The notes under the pieces were generated by a model, which was given only the letters and a program-made list of their open reading frames with translations, had not been told where the DNA came from and did not search any database. A stretch of DNA of 23,110 nucleotides from Candidatus Aminicenantes bacterium UBA2199 (GTDB lineage Bacteria > Acidobacteriota > Aminicenantia > UBA2199): contig DCVB01000118.1 of NCBI GenBank assembly GCA_002327965.1, positions 8,551 to 31,660 of the forward strand, in the 5' to 3' direction. Shown here piece by piece: positions 8,150 through 14,663 of this stretch (position 1 is its first letter; each line of letters opens with the position of its first letter). The position numbers were made by a program, and so were the translations under genes.

Positions 8150-9283
8150 TCAGTCGATGTCTGGAGGAGAAGACTGTTCCCATTCGGCGGCGATGAGCGC
8201 CTCGAGATATCGGGCCAGGATCGACGCCTTGTACCTCATGCCGCCGCTGTTGACATGGATGGCGTCGACGAACATCCCCGCGTCGCGCATCAGCGGGAAC
8301 AGGTCGATGACCGGCATCTGCAGCTCCCGGCCCAATTCCCGGCAGATGCGGTTGCAGCGCAGGTGGGCAGCGGTGACGGCTTGGTTGAACGGCCGGCGCG
8401 GAGAATCCCACTCGGGGTTCAGGGGGTGGCCGATCAGCACCGGGATCGCCTTGAGGTCGCGGGCGACCGCCGCCATCGTTCGCAGATTGCGCTTGAAATA
8501 TTTGCCGACGGCTTTCCGGCTCTGCTCCAGCGCCTGGGCGCCAGCGGGATGGGGATACTGAAAAAGCGCGAACATGTCGCCGGGGAGATAGGAACGGTAG
8601 GAAAGGACCATCGCGCCGATGACCCGGCAGAGACGGCTCGCGCGCATGGCCCAACGCAATGGTCTGGACAATGGCCGATAACTCCAGGAAAACCGGAAGC
8701 GGGTGTTGTCCGCCCCTCCCTCGTCGGGATAGACCTGGGCGAAGGCGTCGTTGGCCCCGCAGTGGATCAGGACGATGTCGGGTTCCAGCTCCGGGACCAG
8801 CATGCAGAGGACGCCGAGCGTCTCGTTGGCCGTATACCCCGGGACACCGAGGTTGAACACCTCGACGGGAAAAGCGAACCTTCGGCGCAACCTCTTTTCG
8901 ACCATGGCGGGCCAGACATCGTCGCCACGCGTGGCGAACATGCCGAAGGTCGTGCTGCCGCCCAGGGCGATGATCCTTATCGTCCCGTTTTTCTTGATCG
9001 ACGGCCATTCCGGCTTGCGGAAACCATGGGAATTATAGGGCTTGCCCCCGTCGGAATAAGCGTAATCGGGATTGAGAACATAATTGAAATAGGGATGGGG
9101 GCGGTAATGCAGTGCCGATGTGCCGAGATCCTTCCCACGTTCGATCCCCAGGGTCAATTCGATCATTTCGCGCGACCGCCCGGGGAGGAAAACATAATAG
9201 GCGAACACGCCGATCAGCTCAAGGAGCACCAGGACGATCCCGGCGACGATCATGGTGAAAAGGATTTTTTTTCCGCGGTTCAT
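8150..9283 (-). CDS. Membrane-anchored SGNH/GDSL-type hydrolase
   Basis: This 377-residue protein has one N-terminal transmembrane helix (about residues 7-30) and an extracytoplasmic SGNH-hydrolase fold. The four blocks are visible: nucleophile Ser110 in GGSTTFG, Gly in NLGVPGYT (about 146-151), Asn178 in HCGANDA, and the Asp340/His343 pair in VDAIHVNS. Members act as esterases or O-acetyl-modifying enzymes on lipids or polysaccharides; the substrate here is unknown. I chose ATG 9283 because AAGGAGAGG precedes it closely and the hydrophobic anchor follows; an upstream in-frame start at 9319 would add 12 residues without a better site. It lies 67 bases after a tiny membrane-protein gene, probably one operon, and close to a divergent membrane sulfatase-like gene, which suggests a role in modifying envelope glycans. 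Confidence 0.85.
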   Translation of the reverse strand: MNRGKKILFTMIVAGIVLVLLELIGVFAYYVFLPGRSREMIELTLGIERGKDLGTSALHYRPHPYFNYVLNPDYAYSDGGKPYNSHGFRKPEWPSIKKNGTIRIIALGGSTTFGMFATRGDDVWPAMVEKRLRRRFAFPVEVFNLGVPGYTANETLGVLCMLVPELEPDIVLIHCGANDAFAQVYPDEGGADNTRFRFSWSYRPLSRPLRWAMRASRLCRVIGAMVLSYRSYLPGDMFALFQYPHPAGAQALEQSRKAVGKYFKRNLRTMAAVARDLKAIPVLIGHPLNPEWDSPRRPFNQAVTAAHLRCNRICRELGRELQMPVIDLFPLMRDAGMFVDAIHVNSGGMRYKASILARYLEALIAAEWEQSSPPDID

Positions 9284-9350
9284 GGCCTCTCCTTGTTGGT
9301 CCCCCTGCTCGGCAGCCATATCCCTTCTTCACGAAGAAAGAGTGAATGCA

Positions 9351-9560
9351 TCAGGCGTCCCGGCGGCGCAGGACCCGCGCCGTCTCGGCCAGCAGGAACA
9401 CGCTCAGCACGAGCAGGATCAGCCCGAACACCGCCGACAGCAGGCTGTCGAAGCCGGCGGCCCCCGCCAGGAAGCGGCCGTAAACAAGGTACGCCGCGGC
9501 GAGTATTGCCGCCGAGATGAGGACCACCGGGGCGATCATCGCCGCCGCCGCTGAAGGCAT
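9351..9560 (-). CDS. Small two-helix membrane protein, hypothetical (about 62-69 aa)
   Basis: The frame encodes two hydrophobic helices (APVVLISAAILAAAYLVYG and LLSAVFGLILLVLSVFLLAET) and ends in a basic tail LRRRDA, compatible with a positive-inside hairpin in the inner membrane. I recognise no family. The start is uncertain: ATG 9560 (69 residues) has no Shine-Dalgarno; ATG 9539 (62 residues) begins right at the first helix and overlaps the stop of an 11-codon out-of-frame mini-ORF. A promoter at 9577-9605 supports transcription. The gene could be co-transcribed with the SGNH hydrolase downstream. Its codon composition is ordinary for the window, and the helical pattern argues against a chance frame, but confidence is moderate. 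Confidence 0.5.
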   Translation of the reverse strand: MPSAAAAMIAPVVLISAAILAAAYLVYGRFLAGAAGFDSLLSAVFGLILLVLSVFLLAETARVLRRRDA

Positions 9561-9576
9561 GGATGGATCATTTGCT

Positions 9577-9605
9577 ATTTTAGCACCGCCCGCGCCGGGG
9601 GGCAA
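9577..9605 (-). promoter_or_regulatory. Promoter for the small membrane protein (and probably the SGNH hydrolase)
   Basis: On the minus strand TTGCCC (9605-9600) and TAAAAT (9582-9577) are 17 bases apart. The predicted start falls near 9570-9571, at or one base from an ATG (9571-9569) that opens an 11-codon mini-ORF. Confidence 0.55.
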
Positions 9606-9638
9606 GAGGATTTCTAGAACCGGGACCAGCGGCCCGAT

Positions 9639-9667
9639 TTGAAAGGACAACGTCTTTTCACTACAAT
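9639..9667 (+). promoter_or_regulatory. Promoter placing the transcript start at the sulfatase-like start codon
   Basis: TTGAAA (9639-9644) and TACAAT (9662-9667) are exactly 17 bases apart. The usual distance from a -10 box to +1 predicts initiation at about 9674, the A of the ATG of the downstream gene. Confidence 0.6.
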
Positions 9668-9673
9668 GAGCAA

Positions 9674-11140
9674 ATGGCAAACGACCGGGCCGGATGGCGA
9701 CAGCGTCTCGCGAATTATCCGTTCCATGTTTTTCTGTTTTCGCTCTACCCGGTACTGTTTCTTTACCACCAAAACATCAGGGAAGTCACCTTGGCCGGGA
9801 TGTTTCCTGCGCTGGCCGTTGCCCTCGCCCTGGCTTTTTTCCTCTGGCACGGCCTGCGCTTCATTTTTGCCGTCAGGGGGAAACGGTCCCTTGCCGTTCT
9901 CGTCCTGCTGCTGGCGATCTTCTATTACCGGCCGCTCTACGACCTGGCGAGTGAACTGCTCTGGCCGGGGCTGCGGTCTTCCGTGCCGTTTTTCCATCAC
10001 GTCCTGCTGTCCGTCCCGTTCGCCGCCATCCTGATCCTGATCCAGCGCTCGCGGCATTCGTTCCTGAAGACCGCCCGGATCCTCAATGCCGTGGCCCTGG
10101 CCCTCCTGGCGTGGAACATCGCCGGCATCGTTCTCCATCACCTCCATGACGTGGGTGAGCGCAACGCCCGCCGGCTCCTGCAAGAGAATGAATACCGCCG
10201 CCCGGCGCCCGCGGGCGCCAGGCCGGATATTTATTGCTTCATTCTCGACGAGTTCGCCCGGCTGGACATCATCCGCGACCTGTTTCATCACGATCACTCG
10301 GCTTTCGCGGAGCGCCTGCGCGCTGCCGGCTTTTTCATCGCCGAGAGGAGCCGCGGCCTGTATGTCTGGACCCCGGAAGCGATCGCCGCCATGCTGAACA
10401 TGGAAAAGGTCCCCGAAAAGAGCGACTCCCGGCTGTTGATCCAGAAGAACAGGGTGGCCCGCTTCCTGCACGAGAATGGCTACGCCATTTTCGATTTCCC
10501 TTACGGCAGCCTCACCGCCCAGGAGCTTTCCCGGCGGCATTTCCATTTCCCGAAGGCCAGCGCATCCATCCTCTTCGATGATTTCTACCGGACGCTGGTC
10601 GAAATGAGCGTTTTTTATCCAATGGTGGAAAAATGGCGGCGCAATGACGCGAAATATTCTTCCTATTACCGCGCGCAGGCGCTGTACGTTTTTGAGAAAA
10701 TCCCCGGGATCGTAAAAAAACCCGGCCCGAAATTCGTGCTGGCGCACGTGTTCAGCCCCCATGCTCCGTTCGTCTTCCAGCGGGACGGCGGCGCGGCGGC
10801 ATCCGAGCATTTCAACGATTATTCCGACCGGAAATACTATCTGGAACAGTACCTGTATATCAGCCGGAGAACGGCCGAGATGGCGGAAACGATCCTGAAG
10901 GAATCCGCCGCTCCGCCCATCATCATCATCCTATCCGACCATGGCTACCGCGGTTCGCTCCAAAAGCCGTTTCTGGACGTCGTTCCCGAAGAGGAAAAGA
11001 AAAAGATCTTTCTCGCCCTGCATTTGCCGGGATATCCCGATTCGCGGCTGGACGCGGGGCTTTCGCCCGTCAATGTCTTCCGCGTCATTTTCAACCATTA
11101 TTTTGGCCAGCAGCTGCCCCTGCGGCCGGATACGGAATGA
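9674..11140 (+). CDS. Membrane-anchored sulfatase-like hydrolase/transferase
   Basis: The 488-residue protein has about five transmembrane helices in its first 157 residues (segments near 15-32, 41-65, 71-90, 110-124 and 134-156) and an extracytoplasmic alkaline-phosphatase-superfamily domain from about residue 182. Family signs are PDIYCFILDEFARLD (metal-binding Asp192 region), WTPEAIAAMLNMEKV (near 232-246), where related proteins carry the Thr/Ser nucleophile segment, HVFSPHAPF (near 358-366) and IIIILSDHGYR (Asp422, His423). There is no Cys-x-Pro-x-Arg, so it is not a formylglycine sulfatase; phospho-group transfer to a glycan or lipid, as in LTA-synthase or phosphoethanolamine-transferase relatives, is more likely. 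The start ATG lacks any Shine-Dalgarno but is positioned at the predicted transcription start, suggesting leaderless translation. It is divergent from the SGNH hydrolase unit. Confidence 0.82.
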   Translation: MANDRAGWRQRLANYPFHVFLFSLYPVLFLYHQNIREVTLAGMFPALAVALALAFFLWHGLRFIFAVRGKRSLAVLVLLLAIFYYRPLYDLASELLWPGLRSSVPFFHHVLLSVPFAAILILIQRSRHSFLKTARILNAVALALLAWNIAGIVLHHLHDVGERNARRLLQENEYRRPAPAGARPDIYCFILDEFARLDIIRDLFHHDHSAFAERLRAAGFFIAERSRGLYVWTPEAIAAMLNMEKVPEKSDSRLLIQKNRVARFLHENGYAIFDFPYGSLTAQELSRRHFHFPKASASILFDDFYRTLVEMSVFYPMVEKWRRNDAKYSSYYRAQALYVFEKIPGIVKKPGPKFVLAHVFSPHAPFVFQRDGGAAASEHFNDYSDRKYYLEQYLYISRRTAEMAETILKESAAPPIIIILSDHGYRGSLQKPFLDVVPEEEKKKIFLALHLPGYPDSRLDAGLSPVNVFRVIFNHYFGQQLPLRPDTE

Positions 11141-11192
11141 TCGTTCCCCAGCGCATCCGCTCCGGACCTGACCGGACCGGCCGCCATGCGGC

Positions 11193-11519
11193 TCAGGGGA
11201 GAGTGTTCTCGTCGATCCAGCCCAGGTAGCGGGAAAAGCCGCGCTCGACGGGCAGTTGGACGATCTCCGGCGTCTCGTAGCCGTGGTTCTGGCGGATGAA
11301 CTCCTCCAGCTCGTTGTACAGGGCGGCCCGTGTCTTGATCAGCAGCAGCCATTCGCTGTCGCGGCAGGTCTCACCCTTCCACTTGTAGAAGCTCCTGACG
11401 CGCAGCACCTGGATGCAGGCCCCGAGCTTGCGGGACAGAATTTTCGCGGCCAACTCCTCGGCATCAGCCTCACCCGCCACCGTGGTCATCACCAGCGCAT
11501 ATCCGCTGCCGTCGTTCAT
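11193..11519 (-). CDS. cutA: Divalent-cation tolerance protein CutA
   Basis: CutA is a small trimeric cytoplasmic protein of the ferredoxin-like fold linked to divalent metal tolerance; its exact biochemical role is unsettled. The 108-residue product aligns through the family: YALVMTTVAGEADAEELA at the N-terminus, KLGACIQV with the conserved Ala-Cys, the SFYKWKGE segment, DSEWLLLIKT, and the C-terminal HGYETPEIVQLPVERG and YLGWIDEN. I chose ATG 11519 because GGGAGG lies about seven bases upstream and the beta-strand 1 sequence follows; an upstream start at 11564 would add a non-conserved basic extension. It is divergent from the GMP synthase module, with overlapping -35 elements between them. 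Confidence 0.95.
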   Translation of the reverse strand: MNDGSGYALVMTTVAGEADAEELAAKILSRKLGACIQVLRVRSFYKWKGETCRDSEWLLLIKTRAALYNELEEFIRQNHGYETPEIVQLPVERGFSRYLGWIDENTLP

Positions 11520-11572
11520 CGTGTCCCTCCCCGGGCATCTTCGGCGCACGCCCGCCTCCTTCACGCCCCATC

Positions 11573-11601
11573 ATTCTACCTCAACGGGGAGCGCTGGCCA
11601 A
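11573..11601 (-). promoter_or_regulatory. Promoter for cutA
   Basis: On the minus strand TTGGCC (11601-11596) and TAGAAT (11578-11573) are 17 bases apart. The -35 box overlaps, on the opposite strand, the -35 box of the divergent gene. The implied leader is about 47 bases. Confidence 0.55.
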
Positions 11602-11623
11602 GCGCGCGCGTCTCGGTTATAAT
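11595..11623 (+). promoter_or_regulatory. Promoter for the GMP synthase ATPase module
   Basis: TGGCCA (11595-11600) and a perfect TATAAT (11618-11623) are 17 bases apart. Initiation near 11630 leaves a leader of about 19 bases that includes AGGAGG just upstream of the ATG at 11649. Confidence 0.68.
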
Positions 11624-11648
11624 CAAAGCCGGCGGCCAGGAGGACAAC

Positions 11649-12611
11649 ATGCTGAAAGAGATCAAGGCGGCGGAGATGGATTGCGAAAAGTTCATCGCGG
11701 AACAGGTGCGGGAGATCCGTGCGGCCGTGGGCGACGGCACGGCGATCAACGCCCTCTCCGGCGGCGTCGATTCGTCCACGGTCACCATGCTCGGCCACCG
11801 CGCCCTGGGCCGGCGCCTGCGCACGGTGTTCGTCGAGAACGGCCTGATGCGCCGCAACGAGGCGCGTCGGGTCCGTGACCTTTTCGGCGCCCTCGGCGTC
11901 GAGGTCGAGGTGGTCGACGCCCGCGACGATTTTTTCTCCGCGCTGACCGGCGTCACTGACCCGGAGCAGAAGCGCGAGGCCATTACCCAGACGTTCTATA
12001 AAAAGGTGTTCGGGCGCATCGTCAGGGAGAGCGGCGCCCGGCATCTCCTGCAGGGGACGATCCTGACCGACGTCGACGAGACGGTCGCCGGCATCAAGCG
12101 CCAGCACAACGTGTTCGCGCAGCTGGGCATCGACCCGCAGGCGGCCTTCGGCTACGCCATCCTGGAGCCTCTGGTCCAGCTGCGCAAGGACGGCGTGCGC
12201 AAGCTGGGACGGGCCCTCGGCCTGAGCGAGGAGCTCTTCGCCCGCATCCCCTTCCCGGGGCCGGCGCTGGCGGCGCGCGTCATCGGCGAGGCGACGCCCG
12301 AGCGCGTCGAAACGGTGCGCGCGGCCACCGAGGTCGTCGAGGAAGCGCTGGCCGGCACGCCCGCCTTCCAGTACCTGGCCATCCTGCACGAAGACCGGGT
12401 CACCGGCATGCGCGACAACCAGCGCCAGTTCGGCCAGCAGGTCGAAGTGCGATGCTGGGACAGCGTCGACGCGCGCACGGCGACGCCGACGCGGCTTTCC
12501 TTCGACGTGCTGGAGAGGATCGCCGCCGGCATCCTGAAGCGCGTTCCCGGCGTGGTCTCGGTCACCTACAACATCGCCCCCAAGCCGCCGTCGACCATCG
12601 AAGCGGTCTGA
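11649..12611 (+). CDS. guaA: GMP synthase ATP-pyrophosphatase module without glutaminase domain (divergent)
   Basis: GMP synthase converts XMP to GMP by adenylation and amination. The 320-residue product has the PP-loop ATPase motif SGGVDSS (residues 37-43), FVENGLMRRNE, the GTILTDVDETVAGIKRQHNV segment (compare the DVIES...IKSHHNV pattern of standard enzymes), RIPFPGPALAARVIGE (standard RHPFPGPGLAIR) and the C-terminal dimerisation domain ending YNIAPKPPSTIEAV (standard YDISSKPPATIEWE). It lacks the N-terminal class I glutamine amidotransferase found in typical bacterial GuaA, resembling the separate ATPase subunit of archaea. The ATG at 11649 is fixed by AGGAGG about six bases upstream; no amidotransferase is encoded in front of it. 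Ammonia could come from a separate subunit elsewhere, or the protein may be a paralogue with another substrate. Confidence 0.86.
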   Translation: MLKEIKAAEMDCEKFIAEQVREIRAAVGDGTAINALSGGVDSSTVTMLGHRALGRRLRTVFVENGLMRRNEARRVRDLFGALGVEVEVVDARDDFFSALTGVTDPEQKREAITQTFYKKVFGRIVRESGARHLLQGTILTDVDETVAGIKRQHNVFAQLGIDPQAAFGYAILEPLVQLRKDGVRKLGRALGLSEELFARIPFPGPALAARVIGEATPERVETVRAATEVVEEALAGTPAFQYLAILHEDRVTGMRDNQRQFGQQVEVRCWDSVDARTATPTRLSFDVLERIAAGILKRVPGVVSVTYNIAPKPPSTIEAV

Positions 12612-12635
12612 GTCCGTCCAACTCCTTTCGCCGCG

Positions 12636-14099
12636 CTATTTTTTCGTCACCTCGCCCAGGGGAACGCCCAGGGCCTTGGCCACGCCGGCGCCATAGGCCG
12701 GGTCGGCTTTCTGGCAGTTGCCGATATGGCGCATCCAGATCTCGCGCGGCGCGCCGCCGATGTCGCGGGCGGTGTTGGCGAAGAGCAGCGCCTGCTTCTC
12801 CGGGCCCATGAGCCGGAAAAGCATGCCGGGCTGGGTGTAATAGTCGTCATCGTCCTTGCGGAAATCCCAGTTGGCGGCCGCCCCGGACAGGGCCAGCGGC
12901 GGCTCGGCGAACTCGGGCTGCTGCTGCCACTCGCCGAAGCTGTTCGGCTCGTAGCCCTTGGTGCTGCCGTAATTGCCGTCGACGCGCATGGAGCCGTCGC
13001 GGTGGAAGCTGTGGTAGGGGCAGCGCGGCGCGTTGACCGGGATCTGGTGGTGGTTGACGCCGAGGCGGTAGCGCTGGGCGTCGCCGTAGGAAAAGAGCCG
13101 CCCCTGCAGCATCCTGTCGGGCGAGAAGCCGATGCCGGGGACCACGTTGGCCGGGTTGAAGGCCGCCTGCTCCACGTCGGCGAAATAATTTTCCGGGTTG
13201 CGGTTCAGCTCCATGAAGCCCACTTCGATCAGCGGATAATCCTTCTTGAGCCAGACCTTGGTCAGGTCGAAGGGGTGGAACTTGTAGCTGGCCGCGTCTT
13301 TCTCAGGCATGATCTGAACATAAAAGGTCCAGCGCGGGAAATCTTTCTTCTCGATGCTTTCATAGAGATCGCGCTGGTGGCTCTCCCGGTCCTTGGCGAT
13401 GACGGCCTGGGACTCCTCGTCGCTCAGGTTCTTGATGCCCTGCCGGGTGTGCAGGTGGAATTTCACCCAGAAGCGCTCGTTACCGGCGTTGATGAAGCTG
13501 AAAGTGTGGCTGCCGAAGCCGTGCATGTGGCGGTAGCTGGCGGGGATGCCGCGGTCGCTCATGACGATGGTGACCTGGTGCAGCGCCTCGGGCAGCGAGC
13601 TCCAGAAGTCCCAATTGTTGAGGGCGCTGCGCATGTTGGTGCGCGGGTCGCGCTTCACGGCGTGGTTGAGGTCGGGGAACTTCAGCGGGTCGCGCAGGAA
13701 GAAGACCGGCGTGTTGTTGCCCACCAGGTCCCAGTTGCCCTCCTCGGTGTAGAACTTCATGGCGAAGCCGCGGATATCGCGCTCGGCGTCGGCGGCGCCG
13801 CGCTCGCCGGCCACGGTGGAGAAGCGCACGAACATGTCGGTCTTCTTGCCCACGGCCGAGAAGATGCTGGCCTTGGTGTAGCGGCTGATGTCATGGGTGA
13901 CGGTAAAGGTGCCGAAGGCGCCGGAGCCCTTGGCGTGCATGCGCCGCTCGGGGATCACCTCGCGGTCGAAGTGGGCCAGCTTCTCCAGGTACCAGACGTC
14001 CTGGAGCAGAACCGGGCCGCGCGGACCCGCCGTCATGGTGTTCTGGTTGTCGACGACCGGCGCGCCGTTGCGCGTGGTCAGTTTTTTCTTTTCCTTCAT
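12636..14099 (-). CDS. katA: Monofunctional heme catalase
   Basis: The enzyme dismutates hydrogen peroxide to water and oxygen. The 487-residue protein is of the small-subunit catalase type: distal His55 in RRMHAKGSGAFG, distal Asn128 in LVGNNTPVFF (73 residues after the His, as in bovine liver catalase), and the proximal heme-ligand Tyr near residue 338 in GRLFSYGDAQRYRLG. The N-terminal LTTRNGAPVVDNQNTMTAGPRGP and the C-terminal helical region (MLFRLMGPEKQALLFANTA) are typical. There is no signal peptide, so it is cytoplasmic. I chose ATG 14099, which has AAGGAG six bases upstream and overlaps the stop of the perR-like gene by four bases (ATGA). Transcription from the perR promoter and peroxide-dependent derepression are likely. 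Confidence 0.97.
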   Translation of the reverse strand: MKEKKKLTTRNGAPVVDNQNTMTAGPRGPVLLQDVWYLEKLAHFDREVIPERRMHAKGSGAFGTFTVTHDISRYTKASIFSAVGKKTDMFVRFSTVAGERGAADAERDIRGFAMKFYTEEGNWDLVGNNTPVFFLRDPLKFPDLNHAVKRDPRTNMRSALNNWDFWSSLPEALHQVTIVMSDRGIPASYRHMHGFGSHTFSFINAGNERFWVKFHLHTRQGIKNLSDEESQAVIAKDRESHQRDLYESIEKKDFPRWTFYVQIMPEKDAASYKFHPFDLTKVWLKKDYPLIEVGFMELNRNPENYFADVEQAAFNPANVVPGIGFSPDRMLQGRLFSYGDAQRYRLGVNHHQIPVNAPRCPYHSFHRDGSMRVDGNYGSTKGYEPNSFGEWQQQPEFAEPPLALSGAAANWDFRKDDDDYYTQPGMLFRLMGPEKQALLFANTARDIGGAPREIWMRHIGNCQKADPAYGAGVAKALGVPLGEVTKK

Positions 14100-14569
14100 T
14101 TTATTCTCCTTGTCGGCATGGTTTTTGTTTTGTTCTTGCTGCATTCGGGACAGGTCCCGAAAAAATCAAGGCGGAAGGTCTTGATCTCGAAGCCGCTCGC
14201 CGTGGCGGCCTCCCGGGTCATGTCGCCCAAACTCCGCAGCTCGGGGTCGATGATCCGGCCGCAGGCCAGGCAAACGATGTGCGGGTGGGGATAAGGTTTC
14301 CTGCCGTCGTAGCGGCTGCCCCCGTCGGCGAAGGCGATCTCGCAGGCCTCGCCCAGCGACTTGACCAACTGGACGGTGCGGTAGACCGTCGCCTGGCTGA
14401 TGCCGGGGAAGCGGCGCTTCAAGCGCCGCCAGATGCCGTCGGCTCCCGGATGGTCCTCGCTCTCGGCCAGCAGCCGCATGATGGCCAGGCGCTGCGGCGT
14501 CAGCTTCAATCCCGAGGCCTTGACCTTAGCGGCCATGGCATCCAGGCGTTTCCGGGCAGTCGCGCTCAT
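14096..14569 (-). CDS. perR: Fur-family transcriptional regulator, PerR-like peroxide sensor
   Basis: The 157-residue protein has a winged-helix DNA-binding domain (TPQRLAIMRLL and GISQATVYRTVQLVKSLG) and a C-terminal metal/dimerisation domain. Two CXXC pairs (Cys100/Cys103 and Cys140/Cys143) form the structural zinc site. The regulatory site matches PerR: His40, Asp88, His95, His97 and Asp108 correspond to His37, Asp85, His91, His93 and Asp104 of B. subtilis PerR, with a one-residue insertion. An Asp, not Glu, at the last position is the feature associated with iron-catalysed peroxide sensing rather than iron sensing. The start at 14569 is supported by GAGAGGA upstream; the next upstream in-frame ATG (14629) falls inside the promoter. 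The gene overlaps katA by ATGA and has a Fur/PerR box over its own promoter. PerR rather than Fur is an inference from residues and context. Confidence 0.92.
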   Translation of the reverse strand: MSATARKRLDAMAAKVKASGLKLTPQRLAIMRLLAESEDHPGADGIWRRLKRRFPGISQATVYRTVQLVKSLGEACEIAFADGGSRYDGRKPYPHPHIVCLACGRIIDPELRSLGDMTREAATASGFEIKTFRLDFFGTCPECSKNKTKTMPTRRIK

Positions 14570-14585
14570 GATAATTCCTCTCAAA

Positions 14586-14607
14586 TGAGAATTATTATCA
14601 ATAATAA
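14586..14607. promoter_or_regulatory. Fur/PerR-type operator
   Basis: TGAGAATTATTATCA (14586-14600) matches the 7-1-7 Fur-family consensus TGATAATnATTATCA at all but one position. It overlaps a second inverted repeat TTATTATCAATAATAA (14592-14607, 7-bp arms, 2-base centre). Together they cover the -10 box and predicted start of the perR-katA promoter, so binding should block initiation. Confidence 0.82.
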
Positions 14608-14629
14608 CCGGAGGGAATCCGAATGTCAA
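14601..14629 (-). promoter_or_regulatory. Promoter of the perR-katA unit
   Basis: On the minus strand TTGACA (14629-14624) and TATTAT (14606-14601) are exactly 17 bases apart. Transcription should begin near 14594, giving a leader of about 25 bases. The -10 box lies within the Fur/PerR operator. Confidence 0.82.
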
Positions 14630-14663
14630 GGGGCACGGGGAAATATTCCCGGCCGGCCGCGGA

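Noticed and set aside
9325..9338. TTCTTCACGAAGAA inverted repeat between the small membrane protein and the SGNH hydrolase gene
   Set aside because: Six-base AT-rich arms with a two-base centre form a weak hairpin and there is no following T-run; likely incidental.
5288..9520. Very long plus-strand open frame opposite smc and the SGNH hydrolase gene
   Set aside because: It is the antisense shadow of GC-rich coding DNA; the product is low-complexity Leu/Ala/Gln/Asp-rich and the minus-strand genes have clear family motifs.
9674..11140. Formylglycine-dependent sulfatase
   Set aside because: There is no Cys/Ser-x-Pro-x-Arg motif; the protein fits the phospho-transferase-like branch of the superfamily better.
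12726..14294. Long plus-strand open frame opposite katA
   Set aside because: Antisense shadow of the catalase gene, which has all catalytic residues; the predicted product has no recognisable domain.
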